From assembly GCF_042477335.2 (NCBI RefSeq), contig NC_091245.1, forward strand, positions 227,043,501 through 227,107,500: a DNA stretch of 64,000 nucleotides. The letters are read 5' to 3'. Both the position numbers and the translations under genes were made by a program. The stretch comes from Ovis canadensis (taxonomy: Eukaryota; Chordata; Mammalia; Artiodactyla; Bovidae). How positions within the stretch are numbered: position 1 is the first letter of the stretch; every line of letters starts with the position of its first letter. The notes beneath the pieces were generated by a model. The model saw nothing but the letters and a program-made list of their open reading frames with translations, did not search any database and was not told where the DNA came from. Positions 46,263-57,017 of this stretch are shown here, piece by piece.

Positions 46263-46872
46263 AGAAAAAGTCACAATCAGTTATCAATAGTTTCATTCAT
46301 CCTTAATGAAAAATCAAATTATAATTGTATCTAGAGAAATAAGGGATTTGAGCAGAAATTTCAAACAGATGGTCTTGGGAGAAACACATTGAAAAAAAGT
46401 TGAAAGTGTAACCCACGTGGACTATCTGAGGAACAATATACAGCCCAGTTCTAAATGTACTTATGTATATAATAAAGTGTATTTACTTGGTGATAGGTTG
46501 TGACTGCTTTAGTAGCAAGTGCAGCTGTGGTACTGGTGTACTTTATGAACCACACATTAATTTCTTTATACCTCCATGCCTTTGTCCTATAAATGATGGC
46601 TTTTTACAAATTATGAGTATCCTTCTTTCATTAGAAATATAATGAAGACTTAAGAAATGTTCATAAAAATAGGTAGAGGGAATTTAATCTAGGAATGTCA
46701 GGCTGAACCTTGTAACTCTTAAATATTCTTTCACAAACACACACACAAACACACACAAACATGAGCCCAGTAGCCTGTATTTGTTATAATTGGTTTATTA
46801 TTGTCAAGACTATCTAGCTATTTTTTATGGAATTTAGAACCTGCTGTGTTAGCTAATGACTTAACTAGATTG
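46263..46872. other. No gene seen
   Basis: Unassigned; a short (CA)n with CAAACA interruptions lies at about 46734-46762. Confidence 0.4.
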
Positions 46873-46883
46873 ATATTTAGTCT

Positions 46884-47096
46884 GCTGCTGTTGCTGCTAA
46901 GTCGCTTCAGTCATGTCTGACTCTGCGACCTCATAGACGGCAGCCTTTCTCCAATTCATGAAAGTGAAAAGTGAAACTGAAGTCACTCAGTCATGTCTGA
47001 CTCTTTGCGACCCCATGGACTGCAGCCTACCAGGCTCCTTCGCCCATGGGATTTTCCAGGCAAGAGTACTAGAGTAGGTTGCCATTGCCTTCTCCA
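46884..47096 (-). mobile_element. Bov-A2 SINE with internal deletion
   Basis: Antisense dimer starting with a CTG run. About 55 bases of the first monomer are missing (CGGCAGCC joins directly to TTTCTCCAATTC). TSDs ATATTTAGTCT (46873-46883) and ATATCTAGTCT (47097-47107), one mismatch. Confidence 0.93.
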
Positions 47097-47107
47097 ATAT
47101 CTAGTCT

Positions 47108-47643
47108 AGATTATGTCTTTCAGACACTCCTTGCTATAGAGTTCACAGAAAATATAATAAACTAAAAAGCTGTTAAAGTGATTATATTATTTACAACTTC
47201 AAAACTACGCTAGTTGCACATTATATATTTTTCATATTTATATGTATAAATGTATGTCTGTGTATGTGGTGGTTGTGTGTGTGTGTAGATATGGACAACA
47301 TCTAAAAACCTATACTGGATTTTGCTTTAATGAATTCTTGTCTATCATAATGCTTTCATGGAAATAGTGTAAAATGATAATAATTTTTAATGCACTCAAA
47401 CCTCTAAACCTACCATCTTACAAGAATGTAAGTTAAAAGCTGTGTCAGTCAGAGCATGATTAGGTAGGTTCATATGCAGAACAGATGGGAATTTTGGAAA
47501 TGTTGCTTTTGCTAAGTGTATGTGAAGGAAAAGTACAGATGATTATTTTCTGTACATATCTCTGTGTGTATCTGTGTATGTGAGTGTAAACTATAAGTTC
47601 TGAATACAACCTAAGTCAGTATGTTATAAAATACACTTAATGT
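47108..47643. other. No gene seen
   Basis: Unassigned; a short (GT)n at about 47268-47286. Confidence 0.4.
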
Positions 47644-47652
47644 ATCATTTAG

Positions 47653-47821
47653 GGCTTCCCTGGTGTGCTGCAGTCATGGGGTCGCAAAGAGTCAGACACA
47701 AGTGAGCACCTGAACTGAACTGAACGGGTGGCTCAAATGGTAGAGAATTTGCCTGCAATGAAGGAGACCTGGGTTCAATCCCTGGGTTTGGAAGATTCCC
47801 TTGAGAAAGGAAAGGTTACAG
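47653..47821 (+). mobile_element. Rearranged Bov-tA with BovB tail inside its head
   Basis: Begins GGCTTCCCTGG (head start), then switches to a BovB-type tail (TGCTGCAGTCATGGGGTC ... CTGAACTGAACTGAAC, about 47665-47725), then resumes the head as GGGTGGCTCAAATGG with B box GGTTCAATCCC. The body is cut short (GAGAAAGGAAAGGTTACAG) and the usual SINE tail is missing. The whole is bounded by a 9-bp TSD ATCATTTAG (47644-47652; 47822-47830). Confidence 0.85.
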
Positions 47822-47931
47822 ATCATTTAGTGCACTACTTAAACTCTGAATATGTGATGTCTTTGGCACCCATACAAGTCCGTAAAAGCTAAAGGAGCCT
47901 TTCCTTGATTTCTGTCTGTATTTGCTTCCAA

Positions 47932-48064
47932 GTGAAAGTGAAAGTGAAGTCGCTCAGTCGTGTCCGACTCTTTGCGACCCGTGGACTGTAGCCCACCAAG
48001 CTCCTCCGTCCGTGGGATTCTCCAGGCAAGAATGCTGGAGTGGGTTGCCATTTCCTTCTCCAAG
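47932..48064 (-). mobile_element. Bov-A monomer, antisense
   Basis: (GTGAAA)n-GTGAAGTCGCTCAG tail and body to CATTTCCTTCTCC, with no tRNA head. CCAAG on both sides is a weak TSD candidate. Confidence 0.88.
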
Positions 48065-48124
48065 CACATGGTAATTGATGGATGTTTACAGTAGTGCTTT
48101 ATGAAATATGCAGTGGTCAATCAC

Positions 48125-48610
48125 CCTGAACCAGCTCTGACTTGACTACAGACCCGGAACCTGTGTAGCTGGAACTTCAGAGCTTGACTACAGCAAGGAA
48201 CCTGTGGAGATGGACCTGGAGGTGTCTGAAAGTGACTTTTCCTTCATTACCATGCTACTCATGGGGAGAAAGGGGAAGAAGAAGAGGTTTGCACTCTCTT
48301 AGGCACAATTCATGCCTGTGCAAAGATATATGGAAGACTGCATGGCCCAGCTGCTCCTGGAAATTTCCACCACCCCCCCCCCTTTTTTTTTTTTATGACA
48401 TGTCCATCTCATGACATGCCTATCTCTTATCCCTTAAAATTTCCTTACTCCCCACCCTTCACAGATGAGGTATTTTTAGAGCATAAGCTCTCCCTCTCCA
48501 TTCTTTGATCAACGAATACAGTTTCTCCTCTGCTACACTGAACCTGGTTTCTTTTGACCGGCATTTGTATCTCCAGGCAAATAACTCACTGAGTGGTCCT
48601 GGACCCACTG
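48125..48610 (+). mobile_element. Possible ERV-type LTR
   Basis: The right half has an LTR-like series: TTCTTTGATCAACGAATACA, TTTCTCCTCTGCTACACTGA, CTGGTTTCTTTTGACCGGCA, then GGTCCTGGACCC. A C-run followed by a T-run (48369-48396) lies in the middle. No coding. Family unassigned and tentative. Confidence 0.35.
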
Positions 48611-50005
48611 GAGATCAGTAATAGTTACATAAACTTCCTCAGATCATCAAGCAATGCCATTGGAGGAGATAAATACATACAAACACATTTTATGATTACA
48701 GTGGCTAATTTTCTCTAGTGTTTTTCACAGACACAGGAATGTATTACAAAACCTTAGAACAAATGCCATTTCATGGTTCCAGACAAATAAATATTAAATA
48801 GCAATGCACTCCCTCATTCTTTAATAAACTGGGAAATGTCCTAATGGAAAGCTTAGACTTCTACTGATCCTAGAAACATGCATCATATTACAGAAAGGGC
48901 AAGGCATTAACAGTCTATGTTGGAGTTTCATCTTCAAAATCTGTTAGAATTGTGGTCTTGGGATATTGTTACCTGAGGCTGCTATTTCATCTGAAGAATG
49001 AAAACAATAAATTCCCAAATTTTCATGAAGATAAAATGAGATTTTTTAAAAAATGCAAATCTTTGTCCAATTATTGATGATATAAATAAAATCATATGTA
49101 TAGTTTGTACAAGTAAAAATTTTTATATATTGGCACATCTCAATGATATTTAAAATGTGTTCACATCTTCATTATTTCTGCCTCAGTCAAATAGGAAATA
49201 AGATAACATTTGTGTTTAAAGCAGTTTAACAAGACCACAATTAGAGAGAGTCTTATCTCCACATTTTTGCATTCAATCTTATGTGGTCATAAGAGTTAGT
49301 AGGCACTTTCATCTTTAACTTATTCATATCATAATAAAATGAATACTCAAAACTAAATTTTATGGCTTTAAAAAAATTAAAGTATATTATTGAAATTAAT
49401 TTTGAATTATTTCAATCAGGGGTGTAGTTAAAAAATATAAGAACCTATGTAGGATAATAGTCTCTAAGTATTTTAATCAAATATAAAGAGTTCCCTCAAT
49501 AAATGAAATACTTTTAAATATGCTTTTACAGAAGAAAATATAAACAATTCCAATTTAAATTAAATTTGAATTAGAATTTCTGAAAAATAATGAAATCCAG
49601 TATGTGTACTGGTTTATTACAGGTAAGATAAAACTGCCACAAGCATTAAAGATTTTGACAGGATATTCATGTTGATGAATATTTTGCTCATTTCCCTCAG
49701 GACAAAAAGGATAAATTAATTATTATTTGGCAGATGGTTTAATTGTAGGCCATTGGCTGGAGAGAAAACTATGATAGAAATCATACACAATATTTATTGA
49801 TAGCAAAAGTAAAGGACAGTTTTAAGGAGTTTCAGGATATCATTTCCACAATATCTGCTTAGTTCTCATCATCTGGAAATTTTTTTCAAAAGCTCAGTTT
49901 AGAAAATTATGAAATCGTTTCAATTTCCACATGAGTGAATTTTTTTATTTCTGTAAGCTTTTTTCAAAGATTTAACCAAAAATTCAAATAATTTTTAAAG
50001 TAATG
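48611..50005. other. No gene; weak MIR-like patch
   Basis: Mostly unassigned. Around 48940-49045, GTGGTCTTGGGATATTGTTA, TTTCATCTGAAGAATGAAAA and GAAGATAAAATGAG follow the MIR core order (moderate confidence). The rest is AT-rich without structure. Confidence 0.45.
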
Positions 50006-50009
50006 ACAT

Positions 50010-50640
50010 TAACAATAAAAAAATTTGAAACTGAATAGGACCAAAAGCCCCTCTGTGGCCCCCATTTGCTGTTTGTAGAATAAACTCTAAGTCTTCTAGG
50101 TCTTCCCTGAGTTTCAAAGAGCTGGCACAAGCAGTTAATAACTAAAGAAGTGAGAGAATGCAGAAACAAAGGAAAAGAAAATAGAAAAGTAATGGCAATA
50201 ATTTAGCAATAAAACAGATCCTAGTTTCTCCTCAAGAGATACATATACAACCTGACATGTACTTTTGAGTTGTTCTACAGGACTAAGACCACCCCCACAA
50301 GAAGAAAGAACATGGTAACTACATGCTGGGCACAAGCAAAGAAACCCCGATTAGCTGGAATCAGAAGGTCGATGACTGAGATTCCTGAACCATCACCCTG
50401 TTACCTCAATACCGATCAATCAGAGGAAAGTCATATACCCTGCAGCTCTCATCCCAAATATTGCTTTTCTAAAAGCTTCAGTGAAAACTATCAGGGAGTT
50501 TGGGTGTTATGCATATGAGCTATCTGTTCTATTTGCTTGGAACCTGCAATGAAAGCTGTATTTTCCTTCACCACATCTAGGTGTGACTAAATCAGCTTTG
50601 CTGCACTACTGGCAAGCAGACCCAAACTGCATTTAATACC
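50010..50640 (+). mobile_element. Possible ancient ERV LTR
   Basis: The right end (AATGAAAGCTGTATTTTCC, TTCACCACATCTAGGTGTGA, GGCTTTG-like GCTTTGCTGCACTACTGG, GCAAGCAGACCCAA) resembles the polyadenylation/U5 end of old ERV LTRs. The polyA signal is mutated. No viral coding sequence is seen; the 82-codon frame at 50270 has no motif. Confidence 0.4.
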
Positions 50641-51145
50641 AATCTGATTATATGCATAATATATAAATAATAAGATTCCTTGTTTCCTTTGATAAAATAA
50701 GATTATTATTGTTTTTAACTTTAATTGGGATATGTGAGCTTCCTCTGAATTAAGTTTTTCAAACTTTCTAGAAGCATTTATGATTACAGAAATAAGAAGT
50801 AAAAAAAAAGAAAAAAAAAAGGTTACATTTAAGTATTCCATGAAGAAGCCAGAGATAACTTAGTGCTGGTGTCTGAGCAAATTATCAGCTCTAAGGCTGG
50901 TTTAAGTGTCTTGAGCCTCAATGGGTGTCACATGATAGATCAAATGTCTTAGCTAAAGAGAGAACCCTTGTTCACCAAAAGAAGGGATAGAGACATTTTG
51001 TCATGTCCCACTCTCTGTTGCCTAGATTAAATACTCACTGAAAGAGATTCAGTAGCAGGAGTGCTGCTCTTAAAATGATAAAGGCAAAGACTTCCCTTTA
51101 TTTGTTGTTCAAACTAATAAGAATGTTGTTGTTTTGTTTTGTTTG
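50641..51145. other. No gene seen
   Basis: Unassigned AT-rich DNA with A-runs near 50800-50820. Confidence 0.4.
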
Positions 51146-51176
51146 CATTCTTTACCACTGAGTCACCAGTGAAGTC
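51146..51176 (-). mobile_element. Tiny Bov-tA head fragment
   Basis: CATTCTTTACCACTGAGTCA then CCAGTGAAGTC, the reverse complement of a Bov-tA head start. Only about 30 bases. Confidence 0.6.
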
Positions 51177-51233
51177 AATGTGAATGTACGTACAGGTAGC
51201 ACAAATAACAGAAAACAGAACAGTAGAAAGATA

Positions 51234-51538
51234 AAGTGCAAGTCCTGTCAGGCTCTTTGAGACCCCATGGATATACAGTCCATGGAATTCCCCAGGTCAG
51301 AATACTGGAGTGGGTAGCCTTTCCCTTCTCTGTGGGATCTTTCCAACCTAGGGGTTGAACCCACGTCTCCCCTGTAGCAGGCAGATTCTTTACGGACTGA
51401 GCCACAAGGGAAGTCCAAGAATACTGGAATAGGTAACCTATCCCTTCTCCAGGGGGCCTTCCTGATCCAGGAATCTAATCAGAGTCTCCTGCAATTGCAG
51501 GCGATTTCTTTACCAACTGAGCTATCAGGGAAACCCAC
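51234..51538 (-). mobile_element. Dimeric Bov-tA (two tRNA-like heads), antisense
   Basis: 51234-51416 is a near-complete diverged Bov-tA in reverse, ending CCACAAGGGAAGTCC. It is followed without a gap by a second unit (51417-51538) that starts in the body (AAGAATACTGGAATAGG) and ends at another head (GAGCTATCAGGGAAACCC). The element therefore carries two heads but one tail. Confidence 0.85.
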
Positions 51539-51727
51539 AAGAGACAGAGGATATAGATTTTAATGCAGTATCTATATTATGGAAAGTACAACTCCACAAG
51601 GAATAGTCAACTATTCATAGAAAATTGAATAGATAACAAATTTAACTTTAAATTAAAAGTCTGCTGCCTGCCCCCTACCCTACACCCACCTCTCCATTTC
51701 TTAAATAGCAATGTCTAGAACTACTCT

Positions 51728-52003
51728 TTGGAGAAGGCAATGGCAACCCACTCCAGTACTCTTGCCTGGAAAGCCCATGGGCAGAGGATCCTAGTAGGCC
51801 GCAGTCCATGGGGTCGCGAAAAGTCAGACAAGACTGAGTGACTTCACTTTGACTTTTCACTTTCATGCATTGGAGAAGGAAATGGCAACCCACTCCAGTG
51901 TTCTTGCCTGGAGAATCCCAGGGACTGGGGAGCCTGGTGGGCTGCCGTCTATGGGGTCGCAGAAAGTCAGACACAACTGAAGCAACTTAGCAGCAGCAGC
52001 AAC
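51728..52003 (+). mobile_element. Bov-A2 SINE, exact ends
   Basis: Sense dimer with (CAG)n-CAAC end and perfect 11-bp TSD AGAACTACTCT (51717-51727; 52004-52014). Little internal change. Confidence 0.96.
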
Positions 52004-52310
52004 AGAACTACTCTAGATCCACTCTATGTCAACTTAGTCACAAACTTAGAGAGAAAAATTCTAAATTGTCTAAAATCAATACTTCATGCCCATCAGAAAC
52101 ATGTTTCAACACAGCTAATAATGCTGTTCCTGAGGTAACTGCTGCAAGAGACAGGAAATGCACAGCCCAAGGTTGTACTTTTAAATACTATGGATTTACA
52201 TTTAATGACTGTGCTTAAGTTCTGTTTGAAAGAAAAGGTCTTACCCCCTCATTGGTTTCCTTCTGTTTAGGTTCTGAGTTTTTGGCTTCCTCCAGCTTGA
52301 ATCCTAGTCT

Positions 52311-52528
52311 CTCTGAGTGCTTAGTTGCTCTGTCGTGTCCAACTCTTTGAGACCCCATTGACTGTAGCCTGTCAGGCTCCTCCGTCCATGGGATTGTCCA
52401 GGCAAGAATACTGGAGTGGATTGCCATGCCGTCCTCCAGGGCATATTCCCATCCTGGGATTGAACCCAGGTCTCCTGCATTGCAGGCAGATTCTTTACCA
52501 TCTGAGCCACCAGGGAAGCCCAGTTTTT
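52311..52528 (-). mobile_element. Bov-tA SINE, antisense
   Basis: Tail GAGTGCTTAGTTGCTCTGTC, body and a good head (GGGATTGAACCC; CCACCAGGGAAGCCCAG). TSD CTAGTCT (52304-52310; 52529-52535). A separate A-run with GAAA units follows at 52541-52575. Confidence 0.94.
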
Positions 52529-52659
52529 CTAGTCTTACCAAAAAAAAAAAAAAAAGAAAGAAAGAAAAGAAAACAACCTCTTCCTGCTTATACTGGATCT
52601 TCTTCTCATTCACCACTTTTCCCCTCCACCTCTTCCACCACTATTTTGTAGGCTGCTAA

Positions 52660-53300
52660 AGTGCTGGTTTTGTTTCATATTTTAATTTTAATTGATTTTA
52701 GACTAATAAAAAAGCTGCAAAAATTAGAGCTTCTCCTTACCCTGCTTTCTCTAATATGCATACATATATATATATATAGCACCATATTACAATTATAAAG
52801 AACAAAAATTATTGGTACAATATTACTAACTAAACTACACACACTGTACAAAATTTATGTTTTTTTTTCCTCTAACATTCTTTTCCTGTTTGGGATCCTA
52901 AACCAGATCCCACACTAGTTGTTATTGTTATTGGGCTTTACTTAGTCTCTTCCAGATTGTAACAATTTCATATTCTTTCCTTATCTCTCACAACTTTGCC
53001 ACTGTTCATGAGTACCAATAAGTTATATTTTGTAAAATGTCCCTCAATTTATATGTTTGATCATTCCATGATTGGAATCAAGTTAGGCAAGTTTGGCAAT
53101 AATAGCACAACAGAGATGCTTGCCTTTTTCAGTGTGTCATATCAAGGCGTCCATGATTTTGAATTGTCATTACTGGTGATGTTATCATTCATCACTTGGC
53201 TCAACAGATGCCTTCTGAGTTTCTCCCTGTGCATTACTATTATTCCTTTTGTAGTTAATATCTTGAAGGAGAAACTTTGAGATTAGTCAAATCCTGTTCA
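52660..53300 (-). mobile_element. Probable old L1-type repeat
   Basis: The series TCTAACATTCTTTTCCTGTT, AAATGTCCCTCAATTTATAT, TCACTTGGCTCAACAGATGC and ATCTTGAAGGAGAAACTTTGAG matches a repeat pattern common in mammalian genomes that I associate with old L1. The exact family and strand are uncertain. A (TA)n lies at about 52760-52780. Confidence 0.4.
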
Positions 53301-53797
53301 ATAATGCATTTTTTACTTCAATAGTACTATGCATTTAATGTTTAAAATAAGAGATGTTTTTTCTATAATTTTAATGAAAGTTTGCAATGGGAAAGTAAAG
53401 ACAATGTGCTCAAATTTCTCATTTGAACAGGTAGGAAGCATTATGCTTTTTAAATGTTTTAATTTTGGTGGTAATGAGGAAAAGTAAGGATATCTAAAAG
53501 GTCATTCTAAATTGCTATTTTGGATACTGAAAATGATCTGGCTTAAATAAACAAAAATCAAGAGAATTTCATAATTCAGTACAAGATGGCTGAAACAAAG
53601 TTTTATTTTTACTGGTTATCAAGTTTTGTTTCCCTATATAGTATAGTAATATAATTTCTCAGTTGACCTTAAAGTAAACCAAAAATTTCAAGGCATTATT
53701 TCTGATATAAAAGTCTGGGCAAAAAAGACCAGTCTAATATGTTCCAGCTTCCAATATGCTGTTTAATCTATATTTTCTGGACGCTTTTTAGTGAGCC
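53301..53797. other. No gene seen
   Basis: Unassigned AT-rich sequence up to the inverted BovB insertion. Confidence 0.4.
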
Positions 53798-55258
53798 TTC
53801 AGTTCAGTTCAGTTCAGTTCATTTCAGTCACTCAGTCGTGTCCAACTCTTTGTGACCCCATGCATCACAGCATGCCAGACCTCCCTGTCCATCCCCAACT
53901 CCCGGAGTTCACTCAAACTCATGTCCATCAAGTCAGTGATGCCACCCAGCCATCTCATCCTCTGTCATCCCCTTCTCCTCCTGACCCCAATCCCTCCCAG
54001 CATCAGGGTCTTCTCAAATAAGTCAGCTCTTTGCATCAGGTGGCCAAAGTATTGGAGTTTCAGCTTCAGCATCAGTCCTTCCAGTGAATACCCAGGACTG
54101 ATCCCCTTTAGGATGGGCTGGTTGGATCTCCTTGCAGTCCAATGGACTCTCAAGAGTCTTCTCAAGCACCACAGTTCAAAAGCATAAATTCTTTGGTGCT
54201 CAGATTTCTTCACAGTCAAAATTACACATCCATACATAACTACTGGAAAAACCATAGGCTTGATTAGATGGACCTTAGTTGGCAAAGTAATGTCTCCACT
54301 TTTGAATATGCTGTCTAGGTTGGTCATAACTTGCCTTCCAAGGAGTAAGTGTCTTTTAATTTCATGGCTGCAGTCACCATCTGCAGTGATTATGGAGCCC
54401 CCAAAAATAAAGTCTGACACTGTTTCCCCATCTATTTCCCATGAAGTGATGAGACCAGATGCCATGATCTTAGTTTTCTGAATGTTGAACTTTAAGCCAA
54501 CTTTTTCACTCTCCTCTTTCACTTTCTTCAAGAGGCTTTTTAGTTCCTCTTCACTTTCTGCCATAAGGGTGGTGTTATCTCCATATCTGAGATTATTGAT
54601 ATTTCTCCCAGCAATCTTGATTCCAGTTTGTGCTTCTTCCAGCCCAGTGTTTCTCATGATGTACTCTGCATACAAGTTAAATAAGCAGGGTGACAATATA
54701 CAGCCTTTATGGGCTCCATGTCCTATTTGGAACCAGTCTGTTCCATGTCCAATTCTAACTGTTGCTTCCTGATCTGCACACAGATTTCTCAAGAGGCAGG
54801 TCAGGTGGTCTGGTATTCCCATCTCTTCCAGAATTTTCCACAGTTTATTGTGATCCACACAATTAAAGGCTTTGGCATAGTCAATAAAGCAGAAATAGAT
54901 GTTTCTCTGGAACTCTCTTGCTTTCTCGATGATCCAGTGGATGTTAGCAATTTGATCTCTGGTTCTTCTGCTAGTGGAGGTGATGGAATTCCAGTTGAGC
55001 TATTTCAAATCCTGAAAGATGATGCTGTGAAACTGCTTCACTCAATACGCCAGCAAATTTGGAAAACTCAGCAGTGGCCACAGGACTGGAAAAGGTCAGT
55101 TTTTATTCCAATTTCGAAGAAAGGCAAGGCCAAAGAATGCTCACACTACCACACAATTGCACTCATCTCACACGCTAGTAAAATAATGCTCAAAATTCTC
55201 CAAGCCAGGCTTCAGCAGTACGTAAACTGTGAACTTCCATATGTTCTTCCTGGTTTTA
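53798..55258 (-). mobile_element. BovB LINE with 5' inversion
   Basis: 53798-54970 is antisense BovB from its CAGTTCAGTTCAG tail back to the GTRxQIAN region of RT. At 54970-54971 the strand flips: 54971-55258 is sense BovB from SGGDGIPVELFQILKDDAVK to NCELPYVLPGF. In the element the outer end of the inverted part lies only a few bases before the start of the normal part, and the junction shares GC. This is the arrangement predicted by twin priming. No clear TSD was found. Confidence 0.93.
53965..54858 (-). pseudogene. BovB RT palm to C-terminus, longest frame, catalytic motif lost
   Basis: 297 codons, the longest open frame in the window: MDHNKLWKILEEMGIPDHLTC, CILSPCLFNLYAEYIM, then the post-RT region SDFIFGGSIITADGDCSHEIKRH and VVMYGCVILTVKK, ending at a stop inside GGIGVRRRRG. 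The active-site YADD reads YGDN (residues 92-95; 54574-54585), so a metal-binding aspartate is gone. Motif A lies upstream of this frame. A long frame is not evidence of function here. Confidence 0.88.
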
Positions 55259-55460
55259 CTAAAGTACTTTTAAACTACAGGAATATTTTTAAAATAGTGT
55301 TGGTTTTGACCAGCAAGATTAAACATTTTCTAATCATGAAATAGTATACACAGCCTGGTATGAAATATATGGTATGAATAGAAATGTCCATGTCTGAAAT
55401 GTGAACTTCCTGAAATAATAAGTGGATTCATTTATCTGGGTCTCATTTTAGAAACTAAAG
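55259..55460. other. No gene seen
   Basis: Short unassigned spacer between the BovB and the L1 tail. Confidence 0.4.
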
Positions 55461-56103
55461 TCTTTTATTTTTCTTTTTACTTTACAATACTGTATTGGTT
55501 TTGCCATACATTGACATGAATCCACCACGGGTGTACATGTGTTCCCAAATATGAACCCCCCTCCCACCTCCCTCCCCATAACATCTCTTTGGGTCATCAC
55601 CGTGCACCAGCCCCAAGCATGCTGTATCCTGCGTCGGACATAGACTGGCAATTCGATTCTTACATGATAGTATACGTGTTACAATGCCATTCTCCCAAAT
55701 CATCCCACCCTCTCCCTCTCCCTCTGAGTCCAAAAGTCCGTTATACACATCTGTGTCTTTTTTGCTGTCTTGCATACAGGGTCGTCATTGCCATCTTTCT
55801 AAATTCCATATATATGTGTTAGTATACTGTATTGGTGTTTTTCTTTCTGGCTTACTTCACTCTGTATAATCGGCTCCGGTTTCATCCATCTCATTAGAAC
55901 TGATTCAAATGCATTCTTTTTAACAGCTGAGTAATACTCCATTGTGTATATGTACCACTGCTTTCTTATCCATTCATCTGCTGATGGACATCTAGGTTGT
56001 TTCCATGTCCTGGCTATTATAAACAGTGCTGCGATGAACATTGGGGTACATGTGTCTCTTTCAATTCTGGTTTCCTTGGTGTGTATACCCAGCAGTGGGA
56101 TTA
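55461..56103 (-). mobile_element. Bovine-type L1 3' end, antisense
   Basis: Poly-T-like start (TCTTTTATTTTTCTTTTTAC), then the complement of the young ruminant L1 3' UTR (ATTGACATGAATCCACCACG; GGGTCATCACCGTGCACCAG) and the ORF2 C-terminus. In frame 56188-55799 the protein reads DTCTPMFIAALFIIARTWKQ, DEWIRKQWYIYTMEYYSAVK and ends SQKEKHQYSILTHIYGI, the conserved L1 ORF2 end with its natural stop. It is 5'-truncated within ORF2. Confidence 0.92.
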
Positions 56104-56244
56104 TTTGATATTTAAAAATTACATTTAAAAACAAATCATTCATTTTAAATTCTACTTTATAGACTGAAGTTTCTACCACTGATTTCACCTATTATTCTAT
56201 TTTCTATGTTTTTTTAACTTTTTAATGTTTTTTATCACACAAAC

Positions 56245-56452
56245 TGGAGCTTCCTAGGTGGCACAAGAGGTAAAGAACTCGCCTACTAGTGCAGGAGGCA
56301 TTAGAGATTGTGCTGGATCAGAAAGATCCCCTGGAGTAGGAAATGCAACCTGCCCCAGTATTCTTGCCTGAGAAACCCCACGGACAGAGGAACCTGGAGG
56401 GCTACAGTCAACGAGGTCCCAAAGAGTCAGACACAACTGAGCAAGCATGCAC
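56245..56452 (+). mobile_element. Diverged Bov-tA SINE
   Basis: Head GAGCTTCCTAGGTGGCAC is recognisable but the B box is destroyed (GAGATTGTGCTGG). Body GCCCCAGTATTCTTGCCTGA, tail ACACAACTGAGCAAGCATGC. An older copy. Confidence 0.85.
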
Positions 56453-57017
56453 ATCACTTAAATTGCCTTGTGAATACATTTTGTTCTCAATTTCTAAGTA
56501 CTTCTAGATTTCTATTTTGTTCCATCTGTATTTCAATTTGGATGAACAAAGCAATATATTCTTAATATCCCTGAAGTGATTTTGTATTGTCCTACTTTTA
56601 ATGGTTGCTTTAGATATTAGTTAATTGGATATTTTATGCTGATAATAATAAAAATCAGAATAAAATATAAAATACTAGTTTTTCCTACATCACACTTATT
56701 CATTAATGTAAATCATATAAATCATTAGTATTGCAAGTAGCTTCTTTTCAGACCATTAACATTTTAAAATTAAACAATCATTTAAGAATAAGTATATAGA
56801 ACAAAATTAAGCAAATTGTATACACAAATATTAAGTATAACTTTAAGAAATGGTCAAATATAGACCAAAAAATAGTTTATTACAGGCAATTTCACAAATG
56901 TGGCACTTATTAGGTTAAAAATCACAATAATTTTTTTTATATTTGAATACTACAATTAGAATGGCAGAAATATTGAGACTTCATCAAATGTTACTTTTGC
57001 CAGAAATAGGGAAACAC
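56453..57017. other. No gene seen
   Basis: Unassigned AT-rich DNA. Confidence 0.4.

Noticed and set aside
52996-53280. 94-codon frame with hydrophobic stretches (possible membrane protein)
   Set aside because: Overlaps a probable old L1-type repeat; hydrophobicity is typical of translated T-rich DNA.
53965-54858. 297-codon frame as a host gene
   Set aside because: It is entirely BovB RT and post-RT sequence, with a mutated active site and no start context.
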